Below, piece after piece: positions 17,247 through 25,946 of a DNA stretch of 64,000 bases. This DNA comes from Proteus vulgaris. Its GTDB lineage: Bacteria; Pseudomonadota; Gammaproteobacteria; Enterobacterales; Enterobacteriaceae. Both the position numbers and the translations under genes were made by a program. The notes under the pieces are model-generated. The model saw only the letters and a list, made by a program, of their open reading frames with translations, had not been told where the DNA came from and made no database searches. The first letter of the stretch is position 1, and every line of letters starts with the position of its first letter. Location: contig NZ_CP137920.1 of assembly GCF_033708015.1 (NCBI RefSeq), forward strand, positions 3,224,001-3,288,000, read 5' to 3'.

Positions 17247-17296
17247 AAAACCCATTTGTAGACAAAAAAAGACTTTTTCATCTACAAATGGGTTTT
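17247..17296 (-). terminator. Leader terminator of the PTS operon, antiterminator-controlled
   Basis: Perfect 16-bp inverted repeat (arms 17247-17262 and 17281-17296; aaaacccatttgtaga) with an 18-nt loop. On the minus strand it ends in GGGTTTTTGCGTTTTT, upstream of the antiterminator gene. Its promoter-proximal arm overlaps the RAT sequence, so the two structures exclude each other. Confidence 0.9.
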
Positions 17297-17326
17297 GTGT
17301 AGTAAGCTAGGTACTATTACAATCCC
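17290..17326 (-). promoter_or_regulatory. RAT antiterminator element for the BglG-type protein
   Basis: On the minus strand the sequence runs GGGATTGTAATAGTACC, then TAGCTTACTACACAAAACCC. The GGATTGT...(A)CAAAACC frame matches the conserved ribonucleic antiterminator of bgl/lic/sac systems, and its 3' part is the first arm of the terminator. It folds into a short hairpin that the antiterminator protein would stabilise. Confidence 0.82.
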
Positions 17327-17340
17327 TACGTTTACTGGGG

Positions 17341-17401
17341 AAGTTAACATGGGATTTTTATATCGTCAAACTTAACACGGCAAAGTTAGTAATAGATCAC
17401 A
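17341..17401 (-). promoter_or_regulatory. Candidate promoter and CRP half-site of the PTS operon
   Basis: On the minus strand TTGACG (17369-17364) and TAACTT (17346-17341) are 17 bp apart, about 15 bp before the RAT. Upstream, TGTGATCTATTACTAAC (from 17401) has one good CRP half-site and one poor one. This is what catabolite-regulated PTS operons usually show, but the match is modest. Confidence 0.4.
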
Positions 17402-17557
17402 AATAACCACGGATTATATTTGAGTTACAACTAGAGAAATGCAATAGACTTATGCTAGTAATGAGGCAAAAGGAGATAAAACCTATAAAGGTAAAATATC
17501 TTAATACCAATTGCACAGCAAAATACACATTCACAGAACATCATAAAAATGAGCCAA
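17402..17557. other. Intergenic region between PTS leader and the mutS 5' remnant
   Basis: No coding frame. By position it should be the ancestral upstream region of mutS, now separated from the intact gene by the fic-bearing segment. Confidence 0.4.
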
Positions 17558-17646
17558 CACTCACAAACGAGATAAACTTCAATACGTTAAGAAAGACGAC
17601 ACCATGACTGACAGCCAAAATTTCGAATCCCCCCCTCCATGATGCA
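17558..17646 (+). repeat. Direct repeat copy A: truncated mutS leader and start
   Basis: This segment repeats 19047-19136 almost exactly, including about 45 bp of mutS leader and the first nine codons (ATG at 17604, MTDSQNFES). A one-base loss and a substitution then shift the frame to a stop at 17640-17642. It is a broken duplicate of the mutS start and marks the left edge of the inserted segment. Confidence 0.88.
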
Positions 17647-17772
17647 TGGGTGTGTCAGTATTGATATATAACGATATTTATTAATTTTTCAGCAAAACCT
17701 ACAATTCAACCTACACTTAATTAATCCGTTGATTTATAGGTAGTTATTATTTTATTTAACCTAGCCAGCGCT

Positions 17773-17899
17773 TATACTCTAAATAATTCGAGGTGCAGCT
17801 AGGCGACAAGTGAATGAGTCGCTAGGAGCATACATAAGTATGTGACTAGTGAGAATGAACACAGTCAACAACGCTGCAACTTGAAGTATGACGAGTATA
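17773..17899 (+). repeat. ERIC-type palindromic repeat (127 bp)
   Basis: A 127-bp imperfect palindrome: it begins tatactct...gtgcagc and ends gctgcaactt...gagtata. The centre gctaggagcatacataagtatgtgac matches the conserved ERIC core, including the regions used for ERIC1R/ERIC2 primers. Length equals the classical element. It ends two bases before the fic start codon. Confidence 0.85.
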
Positions 17900-17901
17900 A
17901 A

Positions 17902-18519
17902 ATGAATAGATATGATGTATCTAATAGCGAAGGAAAATTTGCTGATGGTTCTGATGAAGAAGTGCTAGCTAATAAGCTAGGGCTTTCAAACGTTGATGAT
18001 ATCAATGATGCAGAGCTTGTCCTGTTAGAAAAACTGTATCAAGTCATTTTTGAAGAACAATTTCCCACTGAGCAAATTACCGTATCACTTATTCAGCGTT
18101 GGCACCGCCAATGGTTAGGGAATGTTTACGAGTGGGCTGGTCAGTTACGTACGGTGAATATTAGCAAGGGTGGCTTTATGTTTGCCCCTGCGAGTCGTGT
18201 TGCAAAGTTACTTGCTCAATTCGAGAAAGGATATTTAGCGAAATACACGCCCTGCACCAACATGAGCCGAGAACAAGCCATAGAAGCTATTGCCACAGTA
18301 CATGTGGAATTAATTCTGATACATCCCTTTAGGGAAGGAAATGGACGCTTATCGCGTTTACTCGCAGATGTGATGGCAGTACAAGCTGGTTTCCAGCCGT
18401 TAGACTATGAAAGTTGGACTCAACACCCCGAGCAGTATATCGCAGCAATCCACGCAGGGTTAAACCTTAACTATAAACCCATGAAATATTGGGTTAATGA
18501 AGCCTTAAAAGAAAACTAA
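17902..18519 (+). CDS. Fic-domain protein (putative AMP-transferase)
   Basis: A 205-aa protein with the full Fic motif HPFREGNGR beginning at His141, preceded by the flap segment TVNISKGGFMFAP. In the family this catalyses transfer of AMP (or a related group) to target hydroxyl residues; many small Fic proteins are toxins. The start at 17902 is chosen because the longer frame from GTG 17842 adds 20 residues encoded entirely by the ERIC element. No N-terminal [S/T]xxxE[G/N] inhibitory helix is obvious, so an external inhibitor would be expected. The gene lies between two copies of the mutS start and converges on a 54-codon gene. No strong ribosome site is visible. Confidence 0.88.
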   Translation: MNRYDVSNSEGKFADGSDEEVLANKLGLSNVDDINDAELVLLEKLYQVIFEEQFPTEQITVSLIQRWHRQWLGNVYEWAGQLRTVNISKGGFMFAPASRVAKLLAQFEKGYLAKYTPCTNMSREQAIEAIATVHVELILIHPFREGNGRLSRLLADVMAVQAGFQPLDYESWTQHPEQYIAAIHAGLNLNYKPMKYWVNEALKEN

Positions 18520-18680
18520 ATCGCCAGTTTCAAATGTCCAAACTTCTCACGTTTCGCTTTCATTTCTTCTTCAAGGCGACGGGACTCTTGCCCTGTTTCA
18601 ATCGCCGTAGAGGTTGCTACCGAGCGAATAAGCTGCTTGCGAGTTGGTTTTGTTGATTGAATTAATTCATTCTTTTTCAT
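18516..18680 (-). CDS. 54-aa protein convergent with fic, possible Fic partner
   Basis: A short basic protein beginning MKKNELIQSTKPTRKQL and containing SVATSTAIETGQ and ESRRLEEEM. Its stop codon overlaps the fic stop by three bases, tail to tail. SRRLE resembles the SxxxE of the [S/T]xxxE[G/N] inhibitory motif of Fic antitoxins such as FicA/YhfG, but the final position is Glu instead of Gly/Asn, so an antitoxin role is a hypothesis. Antitoxins of fic modules are usually upstream and co-directional, making this layout unusual. Weak ribosome site (GTGAGA). Confidence 0.55.
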   Translation of the reverse strand: MKKNELIQSTKPTRKQLIRSVATSTAIETGQESRRLEEEMKAKREKFGHLKLAI

Positions 18681-19046
18681 GGTAGTCTCACTTCAAACAG
18701 GCGATAGTGCATTTTATCACCGTTAGTTTATATGACAACCAACAGTACAGTTATCCATACCGATTAACGCCCTGAAAACGGTGACATCCTGACGTTTGCG
18801 TAATAAGTTTCTGGATTTGCGGGGCGCATACAGTAAAGCCTTCATACTTTGCAAGTGCGTGCGGGCGGAGGCAAGGCGCACCGCTGGAAGTTGTGAAACA
18901 ATACGTGGCTGATGATCCTACGGGCTTCTTAAGCCCGACCCAATTCCCCTCCCACCTTATGTCAGTAGGAGTACCTTTTGGAGGTAAAAATGGTATGATG
19001 CCGTATAATGTTTGTGAAATAAAACTAGATATAGTTCAACAACTAG
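18681..19046. other. Non-coding right part of the inserted segment
   Basis: No convincing gene. Roughly 18770-18960 is clearly richer in G and C than the flanks and contains a 7-bp palindrome (cgggctt / aagcccg, 18921-18937). Close to mutS are two possible -10 hexamers, TATGAT at 18994 and TATAAT at 19004, without good -35 boxes. This DNA now supplies whatever promoter drives mutS locally. Confidence 0.5.
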
Positions 19047-19136
19047 CACCCACAAACGGGATAAACTTCAATACGTTAAGAAAGACGACACCATGACTGA
19101 CAGCCAAAATTTCGAATCCCACACCCCCATGATGCA
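19047..19136 (+). repeat. Direct repeat copy B: intact mutS leader and start
   Basis: Partner of the copy at 17558-17646. It spans the mutS leader, its ATG at 19093 and the first 14 codons. The two copies lie about 1.49 kb apart and bracket the ERIC/fic segment. Confidence 0.88.
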
Positions 19137-21657
19137 ACAGTATCTTAAGCTAAAGGCAGAGCACCCAGAAATCTTACTGTTCTATCGTATGGGTGATTTT
19201 TATGAACTGTTTTTTGATGATGCTAAAAAAGCCTCTCGCTTATTAGATATTTCATTAACAAAACGAGGTCAGTCGGCAGGTCAACCTATTCCTATGGCGG
19301 GTGTTCCGCACCATGCTGTTGAAAACTATCTGGCTAAATTAGTTCAATTAGGAGAGTCCGTCGCGATTTGTGAACAAATTGGCGATCCGGCAACCAGCAA
19401 AGGCCCTGTTGAGCGCAAAGTTATTCGTATCGTTACACCAGGTACGGTCACTGATGAAGCTTTACTTGAAGAACGCCAAGACAACCTTTTGGCCGCTATT
19501 TGGCAAGATAAAAATGGCGCTTTTGGTTATGCCACTTTAGATATCACATCTGGACGTTTTCGAGTAACAGAAATGCCTGATAGCGAAAGTATGGCAGCAG
19601 AGCTGCAACGCACTCACCCAGCTGAGCTACTCTATCCTGAAACCTTTGAATCAATGGCATTAATTGAACGCCAGCAAGGCTTACGTCGTCGTCCGATTTG
19701 GGAATTTGAACCAGAAACCGCAAGGCAACAACTGAATCTGCAATTTGGCACTCGTGATTTAACGGGCTTTGGTGTTGAAAATGCACATTTGGCACTCTGC
19801 GCTGCAGGATGCTTATTACAATATGTGAAAGATACACAACGCACCGCATTACCTCACATCCGTAACATCACGATGGAACGCCCTCAAGATTCAATTATTC
19901 TAGATGCGGCAACCCGTCGTAATCTCGAATTAACACAAAATCTTGCGGGAGGTACTGATAACACACTCGCATCAGTGCTTGATCTTTGTGTTACTCCCAT
20001 GGGAAGCCGTATGCTGAAACGTTGGATACACTCGCCTTTGCGCCAACGTGAACAACTTATTAAACGCCAAGATGCAATTAGTGCATTACAGCCTCTCTAT
20101 TTTGAACTGCAGCCTTTTTTACGACAAATTGGGGATTTAGAGCGAGTTTTAGCACGTTTAGCACTTCGTTCAGCACGACCTCGTGATCTTTCTCGTATGC
20201 GCCATGCTTTCCAGCAATATCACGATATTCACCAAGTGCTTGAACAAACCAATATGCCTTACATTAAAGAATTACAAAAGCGTATTAGCCAGTTCGATGA
20301 ATTATGTGAATTACTTGAACATGCCATAGTTGAAACACCACCAGTATTAGTACGTGACGGTGGTGTTATTGCTTCTGGTTATAATGCCGAATTAGATGAA
20401 TGGCGAGCATTAGCCGATGGTGCAAGTGATTACCTTGATAAACTTGAAATTCGCGAACGTGAAAAATGGGGTATTGATACACTTAAAGTGGGCTTTAATG
20501 GTGTACATGGCTATTACATTCAAGTCAGTCGTGGACAAAGCAATTTAGTGCCGATGCACTATGTTCGTCGTCAAACGTTGAAAAACGCTGAACGTTACAT
20601 CATTCCTGAATTAAAAGAGTATGAAGACAAAGTATTAACGTCTAAAGGTAAAGCATTAGCTATCGAAAAAATGCTTTATGAAGAGATTTTTGAAAAGCTA
20701 TTACCTCACCTTACAGCATTACAAATTAGTGCTGAGGCTTTAGCTGAAACAGATGTTCTCTCTAACCTTGCCGAGCGTGCTGAATCATTAAATTATACTC
20801 GCCCAGAATTAAGTGAGAAAACAGGTATTCAAATCACAGGGGGACGTCACCCTGTTGTTGAGCAAGTCCTTAGCGAACCTTTTATTTCAAACCCATTACA
20901 ATTAGCGCCTCAACGTCGTTTATTGATCATTACAGGTCCAAATATGGGAGGAAAAAGTACTTATATGCGTCAAGCCGCATTAATTACTTTACTCGCTTAT
21001 ATTGGTAGCTTTGTACCAGCGGAAAAAGCCTTAATTGGTCCAGTCGATCGTATCTTTACGCGTGTAGGTGCTTCTGATGATCTTGCTTCTGGACGTTCTA
21101 CTTTTATGGTTGAAATGACAGAAACAGCCAATATTCTGCATAATGCGACAGAAAACAGCTTAGTTTTAATGGATGAAATTGGTCGAGGTACATCCACTTA
21201 TGATGGATTATCTCTAGCTTGGGCTTGTGCTGAAAACTTAGCAAATCGCATAAAAGCGATGACTCTTTTTGCAACCCACTATTTTGAATTAACCACACTA
21301 CCTGAAAAACTTGAAGGTACTGCAAACATTCACTTAGATGCCGTTGAACATGGCGATACGATTGCTTTTATGCACAGTGTTCAAGAAGGTGCAGCAAGTA
21401 AAAGCTATGGTTTAGCCGTCGCATCGTTAGCAGGTGTACCAAAAGAAGTGATCCGGCGCGCCAAGCAAAAATTAAAAGAGCTTGAAATGTTATCAGGCAA
21501 CTCAGGCGCTGGTCATGTTGAAACATCACAACTGATGTTATTAACAGAAGCGGAACCTTCAGAGGTTGAATTAGCGTTGGATAAAATAGACCCTGATGCA
21601 CTCACACCTCGACAAGCCTTAGAACAACTTTATCGTTTAAAAGAGATGATAAAATAA
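19093..21657 (+). CDS. mutS: DNA mismatch repair protein MutS
   Basis: An 854-aa ATPase that recognises mismatches and recruits MutL. It has the N-terminal mismatch-binding domain with RMGDFYELF (Phe-x-Glu reading head), the connector and lever domains, then the ABC-type ATPase with Walker [10 protein letters not shown] (about 614-622), Walker [17 protein letters not shown] and a C-terminal helix-turn-helix tail. Length matches E. coli MutS (853). The N-terminus [18 protein letters not shown] aligns with the E. coli start, so the ATG at 19093 is right and the gene is intact despite the duplication of its 5' end upstream. It is followed by a strong terminator. Confidence 0.98.
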   Translation: MTDSQNFESHTPMMQQYLKLKAEHPEILLFYRMGDFYELFFDDAKKASRLLDISLTKRGQSAGQPIPMAGVPHHAVENYLAKLVQLGESVAICEQIGDPATSKGPVERKVIRIVTPGTVTDEALLEERQDNLLAAIWQDKNGAFGYATLDITSGRFRVTEMPDSESMAAELQRTHPAELLYPETFESMALIERQQGLRRRPIWEFEPETARQQLNLQFGTRDLTGFGVENAHLALCAAGCLLQYVKDTQRTALPHIRNITMERPQDSIILDAATRRNLELTQNLAGGTDNTLASVLDLCVTPMGSRMLKRWIHSPLRQREQLIKRQDAISALQPLYFELQPFLRQIGDLERVLARLALRSARPRDLSRMRHAFQQYHDIHQVLEQTNMPYIKELQKRISQFDELCELLEHAIVETPPVLVRDGGVIASGYNAELDEWRALADGASDYLDKLEIREREKWGIDTLKVGFNGVHGYYIQVSRGQSNLVPMHYVRRQTLKNAERYIIPELKEYEDKVLTSKGKALAIEKMLYEEIFEKLLPHLTALQISAEALAETDVLSNLAERAESLNYTRPELSEKTGIQITGGRHPVVEQVLSEPFISNPLQLAPQRRLLIITGPNMGGKSTYMRQAALITLLAYIGSFVPAEKALIGPVDRIFTRVGASDDLASGRSTFMVEMTETANILHNATENSLVLMDEIGRGTSTYDGLSLAWACAENLANRIKAMTLFATHYFELTTLPEKLEGTANIHLDAVEHGDTIAFMHSVQEGAASKSYGLAVASLAGVPKEVIRRAKQKLKELEMLSGNSGAGHVETSQLMLLTEAEPSEVELALDKIDPDALTPRQALEQLYRLKEMIK

Positions 21658-21675
21658 GTCATACTGCTAAATATA

Positions 21676-21715
21676 AAAAATGGCGCTATGTTTATTTTCA
21701 TAGCGCCATTTTTAT
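21676..21715 (+). terminator. Terminator after mutS
   Basis: 15-bp stem (aaaaatggcgctatg / catagcgccattttt) with an 8-nt loop ending in T residues, 18 bp behind the mutS stop. It may also serve the convergent minus-strand operon. Confidence 0.9.
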
Positions 21716-21743
21716 AACGTTTTAATCAAAAATAAATATGCCT

Positions 21744-22898
21744 TTAATTAATTAAAGTATGGCTATATTTTAAACGCTCACCTAACAGTAATAACGTATC
21801 TTCATCACCATAGTGATCAAATAAACGAATAAATGAAGATAACGCTGGGTTAAACATCATATCATCAGTGATTTTTTTATAATAAGTATAATCTTTTGTT
21901 TTAAATGAAAAAATTAACGTGACTTCATCATCATTATAACCTTTATTTAAGATTAAATAATCATGACTTACCATCAAACCACTCAAATATTTATAACCAC
22001 TTTCATAGAAAGTTACTAAATTCCCATCAAATTGACGTTGAACAACAGAATAAAGATCACGAGATGCATCTTGAGTAATAAGATAGATATCACCTTTATC
22101 ATTTTGAGCAACTTCTTTTACCCGCAATGGTAGCCAACGTGTTTTTGTCACTTCTTTACTGATTAAATTTAGCGTAATTTCTAACGTGTTTGTTGTGTAA
22201 TGATGATTGTAAAAAATGACAAGAGAATCGCCTGAAAGGGCATAATGAAATTGTGTAAACTCACCAAAATCTTCTGCATAATATTGCTTCACCAGATCTT
22301 CTGTATTAATAGAATATTCCCAACTCTCCCCTTCATCTAAACTTGTTAGTATCGTTTTATTATCAACTAATACTAATTGTGATGTGGATTCTGAATATAA
22401 TAATTTTCCACCGATAAGCGCTAAAGGAAAACGATAATAACCACCGTTAGCCTCTTGCCAAGGAATTAAATCGGCTACTGTAAACTCTGCTAAATCTATA
22501 TGTTGGCGCCCCTGCTGTGTAAATAAAACACATTTATCAAGAACACAATAAGCGTTATAAAAGCTACCTTTGCCTTGTGATACAAAGCGAGTGCCTTCTT
22601 TATCAGAAAAATACAGCGTATATTTTCTCTGATCATCTTGGCGATGAAGTCGACCATAAATATCTACGTCATATCGCCCACTATCGGATTCACTCTTAAT
22701 TAATATCCCACTAGAAGTATAAAAAACCTTACGCGAATTATAATGAGAATAAGGATATGAAGATAACTCAGAAGAGTTTTCATTTTTCCATTGCCACTTA
22801 GAGGCAAAGCCATGAAAAAGTACACCATAAAAAAGCAGTAAGCTTAAAATAAATAAACTTGTAATAATGATAAAAGGCTTACGGAAAAAAGGGTTCAT
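21744..22898 (-). CDS. Unknown single-pass membrane protein with an Asp-box
   Basis: A 384-aa protein with one N-terminal membrane helix (about 10-30) and a large domain predicted outside the cytoplasm. It contains SLDEGESW, which fits the Asp-box (SxDxGxxW) of BNR/beta-propeller repeats, amid many beta-strand-like Tyr/Phe-rich segments. The start ATG overlaps the stop of the upstream membrane-protein gene by 4 bp, so the two are translationally coupled. I do not recognise the family; a beta-propeller fold is a guess from the single Asp-box. Confidence 0.7.
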   Translation of the reverse strand: MNPFFRKPFIIITSLFILSLLLFYGVLFHGFASKWQWKNENSSELSSYPYSHYNSRKVFYTSSGILIKSESDSGRYDVDIYGRLHRQDDQRKYTLYFSDKEGTRFVSQGKGSFYNAYCVLDKCVLFTQQGRQHIDLAEFTVADLIPWQEANGGYYRFPLALIGGKLLYSESTSQLVLVDNKTILTSLDEGESWEYSINTEDLVKQYYAEDFGEFTQFHYALSGDSLVIFYNHHYTTNTLEITLNLISKEVTKTRWLPLRVKEVAQNDKGDIYLITQDASRDLYSVVQRQFDGNLVTFYESGYKYLSGLMVSHDYLILNKGYNDDEVTLIFSFKTKDYTYYKKITDDMMFNPALSSFIRLFDHYGDEDTLLLLGERLKYSHTLIN

Positions 22899-24154
22899 TG
22901 ACGCAGCTCCGTAATATATACCGGTTGTTTGTTTTCAACACATTGCTGCTGAAGTAAAAAATGAGTTTGATAACTGCTATTACCTTTTTCTGATAACAAA
23001 ATATAAAGGTTTGAAAACAATGCAGTTAAAAAGGCAAAGCCGGTTATGATTAAGCTATAAATAATACCTATTCCTAAAAGGGAATCCCCCATAGAATACC
23101 AATCCCATTTATCCCAATAATTGCCATTATCGTAAACATCAGAAATAGAGAAAATAGCCACAATTGAGAAAATAAAAACACTGACTAATGCGGTTATTAA
23201 TAGCGATAAGCGATATGTACGCTGGTGCCCAATATACATGTGTCCTGAAATTGAATAAGCGCCGTTATCTGTATGATTATAGACTCCCAAGACAATAGGC
23301 CCTGAATTCTTATCTTCGGCTTGCCAAAAGAACAATTCAACCTCATCACCATCAGCAAGAAATAAATTATGATCAGAATAAAATAAGCGCTCTCTATAAC
23401 TTAATACAAAAGGATGTTTATCAATCAAACAGGATATTTGCATTATTACAGTTTCGCTATTGCGGGAATGTATTTTAATTCTATCAACATGATGAAGTTT
23501 TATTTTCCCTCTAACTCGTTGTACTTTATTACCTTTTATATGAAGAGTTAGATTTTTACGAGCAATACGTTTTGGTAATTGAGTTGTTTTTATGCTTGGA
23601 ATAATCAATTGTTCACCATCAGGAGCAATGATATCTTGCTTAGCAATGACTTTATCTAACGCTTTTATTCTCTTTCTATGTTTGGGTCTGGTGAGCTGAA
23701 AATAGCGATAAGCTTTTTCTCCGATATAACTCACCCCAGCCATTACAGCACCAAATGAAATCACCATGGAAACAACGATAAAGAAATTAACGTCTAGATA
23801 GAGCAATGAATAATAACTCCACCCACTCCCCATAACGGTAAGAATAAATGCAAGCAATAACCATTTTTGTTGTTGTGCGGTTAGCGTGAATTTTCTTTCA
23901 GGCTCAAGTCTTCCTTTTGTATCATGATAAATCCATTGCACCCAGAAACTGCCATTTTTCAATAACTCGGCACAGATTTTAAGCTCATCACCTTGTTTTA
24001 AGCGTTTAAGAAAATCTTGAGAATTAGCAAAATCAGCTTCATTGAGATAGAAGTTTTTACCTGATGCAATTAATCTCACCATTCCCTTTGGAGAGATCTG
24101 ACTTTGGTTAAAATCGCAACGTTCTAATTTAACGTTTAAAAAATAATCTTTCAT
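22895..24154 (-). CDS. Unknown multi-pass membrane protein
   Basis: A 419-aa protein starting at the ATG at 24154, which has AAAGGAAG upstream; longer frames begin at an ATG at 24175 or a TTG at 24193 without such a site. Two membrane helices near 100-150 are followed by a basic cytoplasmic-type stretch (RPKHRKRIK), a beta-rich central domain, and two further helices near 315-390. The N-terminal 80 residues look like a soluble domain. It is the first gene of a two-gene operon with the Asp-box protein, between rpoS and mutS. No family is recognised; transport, sensing or a contact-dependent role cannot be separated. Confidence 0.7.
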   Translation of the reverse strand: MKDYFLNVKLERCDFNQSQISPKGMVRLIASGKNFYLNEADFANSQDFLKRLKQGDELKICAELLKNGSFWVQWIYHDTKGRLEPERKFTLTAQQQKWLLLAFILTVMGSGWSYYSLLYLDVNFFIVVSMVISFGAVMAGVSYIGEKAYRYFQLTRPKHRKRIKALDKVIAKQDIIAPDGEQLIIPSIKTTQLPKRIARKNLTLHIKGNKVQRVRGKIKLHHVDRIKIHSRNSETVIMQISCLIDKHPFVLSYRERLFYSDHNLFLADGDEVELFFWQAEDKNSGPIVLGVYNHTDNGAYSISGHMYIGHQRTYRLSLLITALVSVFIFSIVAIFSISDVYDNGNYWDKWDWYSMGDSLLGIGIIYSLIITGFAFLTALFSNLYILLSEKGNSSYQTHFLLQQQCVENKQPVYITELRQ

Positions 24155-24242
24155 ATCTTCCTTTATCACTTTCATCAGGCTAATAAGATGCAAAACGGCG
24201 CTCTTTGTTTTATCGTTTTAAATCGCATAATACAAGATAAAG

Positions 24243-24275
24243 AAAAGCCGATTAGCAAACTCACTAATCGGCTTT
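24243..24275 (-). terminator. Terminator after rpoS
   Basis: 12-bp stem (aaagccgattag / ctaatcggcttt) with an 8-nt loop; on the minus strand it is followed by TTCTTTATC, about 50 bp behind the rpoS stop. Confidence 0.88.
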
Positions 24276-24325
24276 GGTAATAACAATATATCAATTAAGG
24301 CGATAAACAGAAAATAGGTAGCTAA

Positions 24326-25309
24326 CTATGCTTTGAAAAGAGCTTCAATACATAATCCCTGACTTTGTAGAATGTCTTTTAAACGACGTAGCCCTTCAAC
24401 TTGAATTTGACGAACCCTTTCTCTTGTCAGACCAATTTCTCTACCAACATCTTCTAACGTTTCCGCTTCATAGCCTAATAACCCAAAACGACGTGCTAAT
24501 ACTTCACGTTGCTTAGGATTCAATTCAAATAACCACTTTATGATATTTTCCTTGAGGTTATTATTCTGAATTGTTGATTCCGGCCCTTCTTCATTTTCGT
24601 CAGAGATAATATCAAGTAATGCTTTATCTGAATCACCCCCAATTGGGGTATCAACAGAAGTAATACGTTCATTTAAACGTAGCATCTTACTCACATCTTC
24701 AACGGGTTTATCTAGTGTTTGTGCAATTTCCTCAACACTGGGCTCATGATCAAGTTTGTGTGCTAATTCCCTTGCCGTTCTTAAATAGACATTCAGCTCT
24801 TTAACGATATGAATAGGAAGGCGGATAGTTCGAGTTTGGTTCATAATGGCACGTTCAATCGTTTGACGTATCCACCATGTCGCATAAGTTGAAAAACGAA
24901 AACCTTTTTCAGGATCGAATTTTTCAACCGCTCGAATAAGTCCTAAATTCCCTTCTTCAATTAAATCAAGCAGGGCAAGACCTCGATTTGTATAACGACG
25001 AGAGATCTTAACAACTAAACGTAGATTACTTTCTATCATTCGTTGTCTTGAAGGAATATCACCTCGCAACGCTCTGCGAGCAAAGAAAACTTCTTCTTCA
25101 GCGGTCAGCAAAGGAGAATAACCAATTTCTCCTAAATAAAGCTGAGTTGCATCGAGCGCACGCTGGTTGACTCCTTCAATAAGTTCAATTTCATCTTGAG
25201 CATCAGACTCATTTTCAGCCTCTTTTGCAGCAACTTCATCGAACTCTTCCATGTTCTCTTCAATTTCATCTGTATATAACTCGTCTACTCTTAGCGTACT
25301 TTGGCTCAT
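24326..25309 (-). CDS. rpoS: RNA polymerase sigma factor RpoS
   Basis: A 327-aa sigma-70 family factor for stationary phase and general stress. Regions are in order: 1.2 ([16 protein letters not shown]), 2 with the core-binding and -10 recognition motifs ([34 protein letters not shown]), 3, and 4.2 with the helix-turn-helix [19 protein letters not shown]. Length equals the E. coli protein (330) within a few residues. The ATG at 25309 follows GGTAGGAGCAGCTG, matching the E. coli start context. The leader upstream keeps the small-RNA target region. Gene order nlpD-rpoS is conserved, but the two are separated by 680 bp here. Confidence 0.98.
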   Translation of the reverse strand: MSQSTLRVDELYTDEIEENMEEFDEVAAKEAENESDAQDEIELIEGVNQRALDATQLYLGEIGYSPLLTAEEEVFFARRALRGDIPSRQRMIESNLRLVVKISRRYTNRGLALLDLIEEGNLGLIRAVEKFDPEKGFRFSTYATWWIRQTIERAIMNQTRTIRLPIHIVKELNVYLRTARELAHKLDHEPSVEEIAQTLDKPVEDVSKMLRLNERITSVDTPIGGDSDKALLDIISDENEEGPESTIQNNNLKENIIKWLFELNPKQREVLARRFGLLGYEAETLEDVGREIGLTRERVRQIQVEGLRRLKDILQSQGLCIEALFKA

Positions 25310-25430
25310 CAGCTGCTCCTACCCTTGATAATTTAGGCAAACGACTCATGATTAAAGTCTGTTTACCAGTTTATCGCTGTGTCACGACACAACGGGTTTA
25401 CTGATTTTCCCTTGTAACGAATTACAAAAT
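25310..25430 (-). promoter_or_regulatory. rpoS 5' leader with small-RNA target region
   Basis: Read on the minus strand, TTGTAATTCGTTACAAGGG followed by AAAATCAGTAAACCCG (25428-25393) closely matches the part of the E. coli rpoS leader paired by DsrA, RprA and ArcZ, and the region next to the start (GGTAGGAGC) also matches. In E. coli this leader folds back on the ribosome site, and Hfq with small RNAs opens it. Conservation this close suggests the same control here. Confidence 0.85.
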
Positions 25431-25914
25431 AAAAGATAACATAATCTATTTTACTGTTAATTTTATTCTTTCTTTATTCAATATATAACTTAACTATTGA
25501 GCGCAGGTTATTAACAGTTTTTTTATTATATTTTACGTATATTTATCTATACGTAAAATTACTCCATTTAATGCGCTATTTGTGACTACTTGCATCTAAA
25601 AAACAAATAAAAACACATAATAATACCCAATGATTTATATTATGTACTATTATTAAATAAGATAATCTAATAAAGAAAATATCCAGCTAAACAAGGGGTT
25701 GTTTTAGCGTTCATCTTTTAATAACAGCCAGCCTTTATTCATTTTTTATATAACATTTTTTAGCATACGCATTCATTGGTTGAGAATCAACCATGTAATT
25801 TAACGTTATCTATAATTTTATATTAACCTCTCATTTTTAATACTTTTTAAATAAGTACTTATACTTGGATTAAATTTATTTGTTTCAATATTTTAATTAA
25901 TCACAGATAAAGAA
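25431..25914. other. Long AT-rich nlpD-rpoS spacer
   Basis: About 480 bp with no coding frame. Since a terminator follows nlpD, an rpoS promoter probably lies here as well as, or instead of, inside nlpD. I cannot point to a convincing -35/-10 pair. Confidence 0.45.
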
Positions 25915-25946
25915 AAGCCCTCTTCTTTTTCTAAAGAAGAGGGCTT
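25915..25946 (-). terminator. Terminator after nlpD
   Basis: 13-bp stem (aagccctcttctt / aagaagagggctt) with a short loop, 40 bp behind the nlpD stop on the minus strand, followed by TTCTTTATC. Confidence 0.85.

Noticed and set aside
17842..17901. 20-codon N-terminal extension of Fic
   Set aside because: These codons are the right half of the ERIC repeat, and the start would be GTG; the ATG at 17902 is the better start.
18893..19096. 67-codon plus-strand frame running into the mutS start
   Set aside because: It spans the duplicated mutS leader in a different frame, has no ribosome site and no recognisable domain.
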